DNA from: JAKJEP01 sp964580995
Lineage (GTDB): Bacteria > Planctomycetota > Phycisphaerae > Sedimentisphaerales > SM23-30
NCBI GenBank assembly: GCA_964580995.1
Contig: CAZOMV010000102.1
Coordinates: forward strand, 1 to 20,682
DNA: 20,682 nt
Direction of reading: 5' to 3'
This document shows, piece after piece, positions 7,619 to 14,725 of the stretch (position 1 is its first letter; each line of letters begins with the position of its first letter). Below the pieces are notes generated by a model. It searched no databases. It was not told the origin of the DNA and saw only the letters and a program-made list of their open reading frames with translations. The position numbers and the translations under genes are program-made.

Positions 7619-7733
7619 GATTATCCCAGCCAATCAGGACTTAAAATTCCGCTTCCGCTTTGTCTTCCACCTCGGCGATGAAAAACAGGGAGAGATTGAA
7701 AATTTGTATCGGGAATATGCTGATATAAAATAA
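7619..7733 (+). pseudogene. 3'-terminal fragment of a second DUF6807 (PmoA-like) gene
   Basis: Matches the last 115 nt of the fusion gene (5344-5458) without gaps; my hand count is 98 of 115 identical. The protein tail is nearly the same (IPANQDLKFR...VFH.GDEKQG.IENLYREYA.IK), and both end at TAA in the same place. Several differences change residues (Q to L, N to E), so this is a paralogue's tail and not a recent copy of the 3086-5458 gene. Nothing of the paralogue upstream of this tail remains; the sequence before it is RHS-derived. Confidence 0.85.
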
Positions 7734-7748
7734 AGGTTCTTATTCGAA

Positions 7749-7839
7749 AAGGATATCGCAAAGAAGTTTGGCCTGGAATACCCGATACGACCCAGCGGCC
7801 GACCTAGAAAAAGGGCAGAAAAGTAGAATGTCCCCTTTT
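7749..7839 (+). pseudogene. 3' tip of a RAYT (REP-associated tyrosine transposase) gene plus its end sequence
   Basis: Encodes KDIAKKFGLEYPIRPSGRPR followed by KRAEK and a TAG stop at 7824-7826, then AATGTCCCCTTTT at 7827-7839. The 91-bp block differs from 9155-9245 at only about five positions. It keeps only the last 25 codons, without the HUH domain. Confidence 0.8.
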
Positions 7840-8125
7840 CCTTTTTTTCCCCTTTCCGTTGTCTTGTGCGACGGTTCGAAATCGCTCATGGTCCCGGTGC
7901 GAACTGGTTTGTTAGGGCGAAGAAGGAGAGGTGGGTTCTGTTTGGGAGGTCTGGGCAAGATGGGTATTGCCCACCACCCGGAGAGAAGATATTTCGTGGT
8001 TCGGAGTGAAATTTCCTTGCATGAATCGCGGAGAGGTGGTAAACTATATTGTTGGTTTAGGATGTTTATCGTGAATACTTTTGCCAGAGGTTTTGCTCAA
8101 ACTTTACAAGAGAGGAGAGAGTTCT
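7840..8125 (+). other. Intergenic leader upstream of the PEP-CTERM gene
   Basis: Follows the RAYT scrap. No gene seen. A promoter for the next gene must lie here if the gene is expressed, but I could not pick a convincing -35/-10 pair. Confidence 0.4.
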
Positions 8126-8788
8126 ATGTTTTCGAAGGTGACTTGGCTGGGTCGCGCGGTCTGTGCGGCGGTGGTGTGTGTGTCTATCATTTCGGCGGCG
8201 TTTGCTGATATCAAGACAGACCTGTGGGATGTAAATCAGGGATGCGAACTGACTGGCGGGTGTACTTGGGGAGCCTATCCTGGTTCCGATATCAGAAACA
8301 TGTTCGGCGGTGAGTTTGGAACAATTGAAGTTGGCAATGCGATATATTATGACGCACAGATTTTCAGCCCTGGCGCTACTGCCTGGGTGAGCTGGAAAAC
8401 GCCAACAGCAGTCTATCTGGGCCGTTTTGTCTTGTCCGTTGCGGCGGATGGAAATTACCCAACCAGCTACAATCGGGCGATACAGGGTTTCAATCTCTAC
8501 GCAAGTGATATTGCCCACCCCTATGACGACAACTGGGGAGATCCGATCTACGCTTCAGGTCTGCTTCCGACGCCTTTGGGTACGTACAGCAATGGAATAT
8601 ACAACTATACCATAGACCACACTTTCTCCAGTCCCGTCTCAGCACAGCACTTCAAGGCCGATTTCATCTACGGGTCGTTTGTGACCGGTCCGCGCATTAT
8701 TGAACTTGACGGATATCCCGTTCCCGAGCCCGCGTCGCTGAGCTTGTTGGCGTTGGGCGGGTTGGCGTTGGCGCGGAAACGTAAGTAA
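8126..8788 (+). CDS. PEP-CTERM sorting-domain protein
   Basis: 220 residues from the ATG at 8126, which follows GAGGAGAG (8112-8119). A frame-compatible TTG at 8081 is less likely, because only the ATG places a clean signal peptide at the N-terminus (residues 1-27, AVCAAVVCVSIISAAFA). The C-terminus carries the complete tripartite signal: PEP motif (VPVPEPASL), a hydrophobic helix (LLALGGLALA) and a basic tail (RKRK). This predicts processing by an exosortase and export to the cell surface or matrix. The middle (about residues 30-195) resembles the beta-rich body of discoidin-like PEP-CTERM proteins (VSWKTPTAVYLGRFVLS, GFNLYASD) but has no decisive motif. It stands alone between two transposase remnants. 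Confidence 0.85.
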   Translation: MFSKVTWLGRAVCAAVVCVSIISAAFADIKTDLWDVNQGCELTGGCTWGAYPGSDIRNMFGGEFGTIEVGNAIYYDAQIFSPGATAWVSWKTPTAVYLGRFVLSVAADGNYPTSYNRAIQGFNLYASDIAHPYDDNWGDPIYASGLLPTPLGTYSNGIYNYTIDHTFSSPVSAQHFKADFIYGSFVTGPRIIELDGYPVPEPASLSLLALGGLALARKRK

Positions 8789-8845
8789 CGGCTATGACAC
8801 GCTGACTATCAACGAATATCCCTATCAGGTCTCTCTGGGATACCG

Positions 8846-9245
8846 AAAAGGGGACATTGTACATTTTTCTTGAAAATCCAGTGTCCGGGTGTTAAGATGC
8901 CCATATTATGCCAAGAACAGCACGAGCAAGCGTTGGGAATAGGTGTTATCATGTGATCAATCGAGGTAACGGACGAGCGGAGGTTTTTCACAAGGACCCG
9001 GACTATCTGCGATTTACCGAAATGCTGGGCGAGGCGGTGGAGTGGATCCCGATGCGGGTTGTATCCTGGTGTTTGATGCCCAACCATTTTCATCTGGTGC
9101 TGTGGCCTTATGGCGATGGGGACCTGAGTACCTGGATGCAATGGGAGTTGGGTGAAGGATATCGCGAATAAGTTTGGCCTGGAATACACGATACGACCCA
9201 GAGGCCGACCTCGAAAAAGGGCAGAAAAGTAGAATGTCCCCTTTT
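8846..9245 (+). mobile_element. Internally deleted RAYT-type element with inverted ends
   Basis: The left end AAAAGGGGACATT (8846-8858) is the perfect reverse complement of the right end AATGTCCCCTTTT (9233-9245), and the match continues imperfectly inward. The 400-bp unit contains the first about 78 codons and the last 26 codons of a REP-associated tyrosine transposase and lacks the middle. With intact ends and no complete transposase, it resembles a non-autonomous derivative that would depend on a transposase supplied elsewhere. Confidence 0.65.
8908..9232 (+). pseudogene. REP-associated tyrosine transposase (Y1_Tnp/IS200-like), internal deletion with frame change
   Basis: The N-terminal part MPRTARASVGNRCYHVINRG, then NGRAEVFHK, is typical of RAYT proteins. 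The HUH motif is present as PNHFHLVLWP at about residues 58-67. After STWMQW (to about 9142) the family pattern is lost, and the frame stops at 9171. The authentic C-terminus continues in the next frame from 9152: KDIANKFGLEYTIRPRGRPR, KRAEK and TAG at 9230-9232. Family members are usually about 200-250 residues, so roughly half the gene, including the catalytic tyrosine region, is gone. It cannot be active by itself. Confidence 0.8.
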
Positions 9246-9247
9246 CT

Positions 9248-10408
9248 TTACGCCCGGCGGTAGCGTTGGCGGAAGAGGCGGAGGTTCATGCCTTTTTCCT
9301 GGCGGAAGAGGCGGGCGAGGTTTTTGACGTCGGGGTAGCCCAGCGAGCGGGCGATCTGGCTAACGGGCATATCGGTTTCCAGCAGCAGCCGGGCCGCCTG
9401 TTCGACGCGGGCCCGGCGGATTTCCTGGTAAATGGACCGGCCCAGGGCTTTTTCAAACTTTTTGTACAGGCTGCGGCGGGAGACCGCTACTTCCCGGACG
9501 ACATCCTCCACCTGGATCATTTCCCGGACATGGCTGCGAATGAACCGGACCGCCTGGGCCACCTCCGGATCCTCTATCGCCAAAACATCGGTGGAATTGC
9601 GTGTCACCACATGCAGCGGCGGAATCACAATATCCTCGATATTGACCTTTTCGCCGGCCATGAGCCGGTCCAGCCGCTCCGCCGCCTCATAGCCGGCCTG
9701 TTCCGTGTGTAAAACAATACTGGTCATGGGCGGGGACGCAAAGCCGCAGACGATTTCATCGTTCCCAAGTCCAATGATGGCAATATCTTCCGGTACATGA
9801 AAAGGAGTGGTTTTCATCGCTTCAAAAAGGTCATAGCTGAAATCATCGGTAGCCACCATGATCGCTAGCGGCTTGGGCAGCGACTTAAGCCACTGGGCAA
9901 TGGGAACCAGTTGTTCGGAGGTTAAATAGCCGCTTTTTGTCTGAATTTTTTCATAGGTTTCCACCGAAAAACCGGCTTGTCGGATTCGCTTGGTAAAATA
10001 CTCACACCTTTGTATCGACCAGAAAAAGCGGGGATTTTGGCCCCAAAAGGCAAAATGCCGGAAATCCCGCTTCAAGAGATATTCCGCCGCCATTACGCCG
10101 ATGGCGGCGTCATCGGTCACGAGGTTGATAAAGCCGGGAAACCTTTGCGAATAAGGAGATATGACTATTGGCACATCCAGAGAAAGGACCTCCGGAAGGA
10201 TTTTCTGCTCCCTGATGATAATTCCATCCACTTCGAGTTTTTTAATGTGGGAAAGGGTGATTTGCTCGCCGCCGGATACGGCTGGGATATTGCGGAAAAA
10301 GTTCCAGGGGCCGTGCAGGCGGGAGTAGCGGGCAATGCCGCGCAGCATACCCTGCTCATATGCCCGGGACGGCTCCATCAGGACCAGTACTTTTCTCGGT
10401 TTACTCAT
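9248..10408 (-). CDS. XylR-type transcriptional regulator (LacI-like sensor domain + AraC HTH)
   Basis: 386 residues from the ATG at 10408. The frame stays open to 10522, but the upstream residues (MYRLPQRRQ...) do not resemble the family, while MSKPRKVLVLMEPSRAYEQG is a typical start. Residues about 5-270 form a periplasmic-binding-like sensor as in LacI and E. coli XylR (GMLRGIARYSRLHGPWNFF, AIMVATDDF, IAIIGLGNDE). Residues about 280-386 are an AraC/XylS domain with two helix-turn-helix units (VEDVVREVAVSRRSLYKKF and VSQIARSLGYPDVKNLARLF). XylR-type proteins bind a sugar and activate catabolic promoters through direct repeats. The gene is divergent from the operon at 10612, with predicted operators in the shared intergenic region and at 2952-2982. 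The ligand is unknown; autoregulation is likely from the layout. Confidence 0.88.
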   Translation of the reverse strand: MSKPRKVLVLMEPSRAYEQGMLRGIARYSRLHGPWNFFRNIPAVSGGEQITLSHIKKLEVDGIIIREQKILPEVLSLDVPIVISPYSQRFPGFINLVTDDAAIGVMAAEYLLKRDFRHFAFWGQNPRFFWSIQRCEYFTKRIRQAGFSVETYEKIQTKSGYLTSEQLVPIAQWLKSLPKPLAIMVATDDFSYDLFEAMKTTPFHVPEDIAIIGLGNDEIVCGFASPPMTSIVLHTEQAGYEAAERLDRLMAGEKVNIEDIVIPPLHVVTRNSTDVLAIEDPEVAQAVRFIRSHVREMIQVEDVVREVAVSRRSLYKKFEKALGRSIYQEIRRARVEQAARLLLETDMPVSQIARSLGYPDVKNLARLFRQEKGMNLRLFRQRYRRA

Positions 10409-10460
10409 CGCATCAACTCTCGAAAGAGTAAAACAGTTTATCCGGGATGTAAAGAATATA

Positions 10461-10491
10461 TGCACGAAATGAGGAATATTTTGCACAATAT
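10461..10491 (+). promoter_or_regulatory. Predicted XylR-type operator of the sugar operon
   Basis: Half-sites TGCACGAAAT and TGCACAATAT, with their G at 10462 and 10483 (21 bp apart) and TGAGG at 10471-10475 region between them. It matches 2952-2982 at 19 of the first 26 positions. It lies between the divergent regulator gene (start 10408) and the operon, so it could serve both. Confidence 0.62.
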
Positions 10492-10495
10492 CGAG

Positions 10496-10523
10496 TTGCC
10501 GCCGCTGCGGGAGCCGGTACAAT
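10496..10523 (+). promoter_or_regulatory. Predicted sigma70-type promoter of the sugar operon
   Basis: -35 TTGCCG at 10496-10501, a 16-bp GC-rich spacer and -10 TACAAT at 10518-10523. The -35 begins 13 bp after the proximal GCAC half-site, the same geometry as the promoter at 2987-3014. The weak -35 and short spacer fit an activator-dependent promoter. The predicted leader is about 80 nt. Confidence 0.6.
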
Positions 10524-10611
10524 ACAAAAACTGTTCAGAATAGATTATGGCCGAACGAATCAAGATGTAACTCTTTTATTTACAACCTATAAAGAAAGAG
10601 AGGCATATGCC

Positions 10612-12096
10612 ATGAAAAAAATCACACGCCGCAGTTTTCTCAAAACATCCCTGATTAGTGCCGCCGGGGCGGGGCTTTCCTCACATCTGGCAGCCCGCAC
10701 CTGGGCGCAAGTTACGGGTGTCAATGGAGATATACGCCTGGCGGTGGTGGGTTTTCACAACCAGGGCAGTGGCCACATCAACAATTTTATGAAAATCCCC
10801 GGCGTCCGGTTGGTGGCCATTTGTGATGTCGATAAAGACGTTTTGGGCAAAAAAGCGGAGGAACTGGCCCAGAAGAATATCAAGGTGGATACCTATACGG
10901 ATGTGCGTAAGCTATTGGAAGATAAGAATATAGACGCCATTAGCACGGCGACGCCCAACCATTGGCACGCCTTAATCAGTATCTGGGCCTGTCAGGCGGG
11001 CAAGGATGTGTATGTGGAAAAGCCGGTGTCGCATAATGTGTGGGAAGGCCGCAAGATCGTGGAAGCGGCCCGGAAATACAATCGCATCGTGCAGACCGGT
11101 ACTCAGCGGCGTTCGGATTTCGGAGGGTATAAGAGTGCCTATGAGTATATCCGGGAGGGGAATCTGGGGAAGATGGTCGTGGTGCGCGGCTTTTGTTATA
11201 AACCGCGTAACAGCATAGGTTTAGTGAATGGTCCCCAGCCGATCCCGCCGGCGGTTGATTACAATCTCTGGTCGGGGCCGGCGCCGCTGGAGCCGTTGAT
11301 GCGGCAAAACCTGCATTATGACTGGCACTGGGTCTGGCCGACGGGTAACGGCGATATCGGCAATCAGGGGATCCACGAAATGGATTTGTGCCGCTGGGCG
11401 ACGGGGCAAAACCAGTTGCCGCCGCGGGTGATGAGTATCGGGGGCCGCTTTGGATATCAAGATGACGCGCAAACCGCCAATACCCAGATTGCGATTCTGG
11501 ATTATCAGCCGGCCCCGATTATTTTCGAGGTGCGGGGCCTGCCGCAGGCAAAGGGGGATACCAATATGGATCATTATCGGGGGATTCGGATCGGCGTGGT
11601 GGTGGAATGCGAAGGCGGCTATTTCGCCGCTGGGGAAGGGGGCGGCTGGGCGTATGATAACCAGGGAAACAAGATCAAACAGTTTCAGGGCGACGGCGGG
11701 GGCAAACATATGGCGAATTTTATTGACGCCGTACGCAGCCGCAAGGTGAGCGATCTGAATGCGGATATTCTGGAGGGGCATCTGTCCAGCGCCCTGTGCC
11801 ATATATCCAATATTTCGTACCGGCTGGGGCAGAAGTCGTCACCGGATGAAATCCGGAACACCCTGCAGGGGAATTCCCACGCATTGGATACCTTTGAGCG
11901 GTTTGGCAAACATCTGGAAAAAAATGAAGTGAACATATCCCAGGATCTGGCGACCATGGGGCCGTGGCTGACGATGAATCCGGAGACGGAGACCTTTGTC
12001 GGTGAGGGTGAAGGTGAGTATGGTTTGAGCCGCTGGGCCAATCAGTTATTGACCCGCGAGTATCGCGAACCGTTTGTCGTGCCGGAAAAGGTCTGA
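10612..12096 (+). CDS. Gfo/Idh/MocA family oxidoreductase with Tat signal
   Basis: 494 residues. GAGAGG at 10598-10603 precedes the ATG. The N-terminus is a twin-arginine signal (TRRSFLKTSLISAAGAGLSS...A), so export by Tat with its nucleotide cofactor bound is expected. Residues about 42-165 form the NAD(P)-binding Rossmann domain (LAVVGFHNQGSGH, VAICDVD, EKPVSHNVWEG with Lys137). The rest is the alpha/beta C-terminal domain, with the conserved GDIGNQGIHEMDLCRWATG stretch. Family members oxidise or reduce sugar and cyclitol hydroxyls, including glucoside 3-dehydrogenation in related clusters. It is first in the operon and overlaps the next gene by one base (TGATG), indicating translational coupling. 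The exact substrate is not deducible. Confidence 0.9.
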   Translation: MKKITRRSFLKTSLISAAGAGLSSHLAARTWAQVTGVNGDIRLAVVGFHNQGSGHINNFMKIPGVRLVAICDVDKDVLGKKAEELAQKNIKVDTYTDVRKLLEDKNIDAISTATPNHWHALISIWACQAGKDVYVEKPVSHNVWEGRKIVEAARKYNRIVQTGTQRRSDFGGYKSAYEYIREGNLGKMVVVRGFCYKPRNSIGLVNGPQPIPPAVDYNLWSGPAPLEPLMRQNLHYDWHWVWPTGNGDIGNQGIHEMDLCRWATGQNQLPPRVMSIGGRFGYQDDAQTANTQIAILDYQPAPIIFEVRGLPQAKGDTNMDHYRGIRIGVVVECEGGYFAAGEGGGWAYDNQGNKIKQFQGDGGGKHMANFIDAVRSRKVSDLNADILEGHLSSALCHISNISYRLGQKSSPDEIRNTLQGNSHALDTFERFGKHLEKNEVNISQDLATMGPWLTMNPETETFVGEGEGEYGLSRWANQLLTREYREPFVVPEKV

Positions 12097-12917
12097 TGAA
12101 ATTTGCCCTGTGTAACGAAATGTTCCAGAACCGGTCCGTGGAGGAGGTTTGCGCCATTGCCAGCCGGTTGGGGTATCATGGTTTGGAGCTGGCGCCTTTT
12201 ACCCTCGCGGCTCGTGCGGACGCTATTTCCGCAGACCAGCGAAGGCAAATCCGGCAAACCGTCCGGAAGCATGGGCTGGAGGTGGTTGGTTTGCACTGGC
12301 TGCTGGCTGGAACTGCCGGTTTGCATATGACGACGGCGGACAAGGAGGTCCGGCGGAAGACGGGCGAGTATTTTGGTGTGCTGATGGAATTGTGCCGCGA
12401 TGTGGGAGGGGAGGTGCTGGTGATCGGTTCGCCGCAGCAGAGAAACGCAGCCGAGGGGCAGATGCCGGCGGAGGCCTGGCGGAATGCGGTGGACTTGTTT
12501 GGCTCCCTGCTGGGCCGGGCGGAAAAGCTGGGGGTGGTCCTGTGCCTGGAACCGCTGGCGCCGGTGGAAACCAACTTTATCAATACGGTTGGGGAAGGGC
12601 TGCGGATGGTGCGGGAAATCAATCATCCCCATTTTAAAATTCATCTGGATGTAAAGGCGATGTGTTCTGAAAAAATACCTGTACCCGAGATCATTCGTTC
12701 CGTGAAGATAGATGAGATCGGACATTTTCATGTGAATGATGAAAATTTATACGGGCCGGGCATGGGAAAGACGGATTATGTCCCTATTGCCGCCGCTTTA
12801 CATGAAATCGGATGGAATCGATGGCTCTCCGTGGAAGTTTTCAAATATGATCCTGATCCGGAAACGATTGCGCAAAAAAGTATCGAATCTCTTCGTTTGT
12901 TTTGGCCGGACTCCTAA
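12096..12917 (+). CDS. Sugar phosphate isomerase/epimerase family protein (xylose-isomerase-like TIM barrel)
   Basis: 273 residues, cytoplasmic, no signal peptide. It opens with KFALCNEMFQNRSVEEVCAI and the first-strand GYHGLELAPF. Likely metal or catalytic residues sit at the ends of barrel strands: the Glu in VLCLEPLAPVETNF, the Asp in IHLDVKAM, His/Asp in HFHVNDEN and the Glu in LSVEVFKYDPDPE. This is the usual pattern of the AP endonuclease 2/xylose isomerase-like family, which includes epimerases, inosose dehydratases and 3-keto-sugar enzymes. It is coupled to the upstream oxidoreductase, so it probably acts on its keto product or a related intermediate. Confidence 0.87.
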   Translation: MKFALCNEMFQNRSVEEVCAIASRLGYHGLELAPFTLAARADAISADQRRQIRQTVRKHGLEVVGLHWLLAGTAGLHMTTADKEVRRKTGEYFGVLMELCRDVGGEVLVIGSPQQRNAAEGQMPAEAWRNAVDLFGSLLGRAEKLGVVLCLEPLAPVETNFINTVGEGLRMVREINHPHFKIHLDVKAMCSEKIPVPEIIRSVKIDEIGHFHVNDENLYGPGMGKTDYVPIAAALHEIGWNRWLSVEVFKYDPDPETIAQKSIESLRLFWPDS

Positions 12918-12937
12918 CCACAATACAGGGAAAACAG

Positions 12938-14725
12938 ATGGCAACTAAAAATCCTATCGAAACGACCGAACCCCGGTCCCTGCCGACAGCATCCCAGCAA
13001 GAGCGTGATTTTCTGATGGCGGCCCACGCCAAGGGAAGGCTGGCGACTTTGGGGGCGTATATCAAACTATCGGGCCCCGGCTGGCTGCAAAGCGCGATCA
13101 CGCTGGGAGGCGGCTCGCTGGCAGGGAGCCTGTATCTGGGGGTTATAGGAGGATACAGCCTGCTCTGGCTGCAGCCGCTGGCCATCATCCTGGGGGTGAT
13201 CATGCTCAGTGCCATCAGTTATGTTACGCTTTCTACCCGGCAGCGGCCATTCGATGCGATAAACCAGCACATCAATCCCGTGCTTGGCTGGGGCTGGGCG
13301 ATTGCGACGGTGATGGCGAATCTGGTCTGGTCCATGCCGCAGTTCAGCCTGAGTGCCGCCGCCGTTCGGCAAAATTTGTTCCCACAATGGTTCGAGAATA
13401 GCCGTTTTTCCGATGGTGGGGAAAAACTGATTATCTGCGTAGTTATTCTGATAGTATGCACCCTGGTGGTCTGGTTTTATGAGGCCGCCCGCAAGGGAAT
13501 CCGGTTATTTGAAATTTTTCTCAAAATCGTGGTGGGAATTATTGTGATCAGTTTTATCGGGGTCGTCATTAAAATGAGCCTGTCACCGGAAGGTTTGCAC
13601 TGGCAGGAAATATACCAGGGTTTTATCCCCCATCTTTCCCTGGTACTGGAACCGGTGAAAACCTTCGATCCTTATATCCAGGCGGTGGAGCCTGCCTTTC
13701 GTTCTTTCTGGACGCAATTGATCCTGTCCCAGCAGCGGGATGTGATCATCTCCTCCGCGGCCACCGCGGTCGGGATTAATATGACCTTTTTAATGCCTTA
13801 TTCTTTACTAAAACGGGGATGGGACGAAAATTTTCGCGGGCTTGCCATTTTTGATCTGGCGACCGGCCTGGTCATTCCTTTTGTTCTCACCATCAGTTGT
13901 ATCGTTATTGCTTCAGCCTCCCAGTTCCATACCCGGCCGACGCCCGGGCTGCTGGGAGAAACCAACACCAGAGGCGAAATGATCCAGCCGAAGAAAGGCA
14001 TTCTGGATCTGGCGGCGGAACGAATAAAATTTGAAATCCAAACCCAGGGTATGGCACAGGGGCAAGACCCCAAAGCCATCGAGCAAGAAATGGAATATTT
14101 TGCGTCTCAGCCGGAACCGGAAAAATGGAACCGGATTCAGGCTTTGCCGCTGGCGGATAAAAAGCTGGCGGCGATGCTGGATCAGCGGGATGCGTCTGAT
14201 CTGGCCAGTTCGCTGGAGCCGCTGACGGGAAGAAAATTTTCGCATTATATTTTCGGGATCGGCGTGATCGGAATGACGATATCCACCATTATTATGCTGA
14301 TGCTGATTAACGGCTTTGCGGTCTGTGAAATGCTGCATCAGGAAACCGGCGGCTGGACCTATCGGCTGGGGTGTCTGATGCCGGGGATCGGAATATTGGG
14401 ACCGTTTTTATGGACAAAGGCCGCTTTTTGGCTGGCGATCCCCACTTCGGTGTTCGGCATGACGCTGCTGCCGGTGGCGTATCTTACCTTTTTCCTGATG
14501 ATGAACCAGCGGAGCCTGCTGGGCAGCAACATGCCCCGGGGAAGCAAACGGATGGTCTGGAATGTACTGATGGGAATCGCCACCGCGCTGGCGGCCTTTG
14601 CGAGTATCTGGTGCATCTGGACGAAAATCCGCTGGTACGGCCTGGCGGTGATCGTAATGTTCACGAGCCTGGTTGTTGTCGTTCACCTGATGCGGAGGAG
14701 AAAAATACGCCATGAGAACCTATAA
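12938..14725 (+). CDS. Nramp-fold membrane transporter lacking the DPGN metal motif
   Basis: 595 residues from the ATG at 12938; a longer in-frame TTG at 12902 would overlap the preceding gene and has no obvious Shine-Dalgarno sequence. It is a multi-helix membrane protein. The first helix (SGPGWLQSAITLGGGS, then LAGSLYLG, GGYSLLW) aligns by eye with Nramp TM1, where GPG(F/W)L leads to DPGN; here DPGN is GGGS (residues 57-60). The sixth-helix motif MPH is MPY (residues 286-288, NMTFLMPYSLLKRGW). A hydrophilic loop of about 100 residues (about 331-433) is inserted mid-protein, before the last helices. Loss of the Asp, Asn and His suggests that it does not move divalent metals like classic Nramp. 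Its place between sugar-metabolism genes suggests an organic substrate, or co-transport linked to it. The family placement is firmer than the substrate. Confidence 0.7.
   Translation: MATKNPIETTEPRSLPTASQQERDFLMAAHAKGRLATLGAYIKLSGPGWLQSAITLGGGSLAGSLYLGVIGGYSLLWLQPLAIILGVIMLSAISYVTLSTRQRPFDAINQHINPVLGWGWAIATVMANLVWSMPQFSLSAAAVRQNLFPQWFENSRFSDGGEKLIICVVILIVCTLVVWFYEAARKGIRLFEIFLKIVVGIIVISFIGVVIKMSLSPEGLHWQEIYQGFIPHLSLVLEPVKTFDPYIQAVEPAFRSFWTQLILSQQRDVIISSAATAVGINMTFLMPYSLLKRGWDENFRGLAIFDLATGLVIPFVLTISCIVIASASQFHTRPTPGLLGETNTRGEMIQPKKGILDLAAERIKFEIQTQGMAQGQDPKAIEQEMEYFASQPEPEKWNRIQALPLADKKLAAMLDQRDASDLASSLEPLTGRKFSHYIFGIGVIGMTISTIIMLMLINGFAVCEMLHQETGGWTYRLGCLMPGIGILGPFLWTKAAFWLAIPTSVFGMTLLPVAYLTFFLMMNQRSLLGSNMPRGSKRMVWNVLMGIATALAAFASIWCIWTKIRWYGLAVIVMFTSLVVVVHLMRRRKIRHENL

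Noticed and set aside
7768..8208. 146-codon plus-strand frame before the PEP-CTERM gene
   Set aside because: Begins inside the RAYT scrap and overlaps the PEP-CTERM gene in another frame; no start signal and no domain.
9977..10543. 188-codon plus-strand open frame
   Set aside because: Antisense to the XylR-like regulator, and its 3' part is the divergent promoter region; the translation has no family features.
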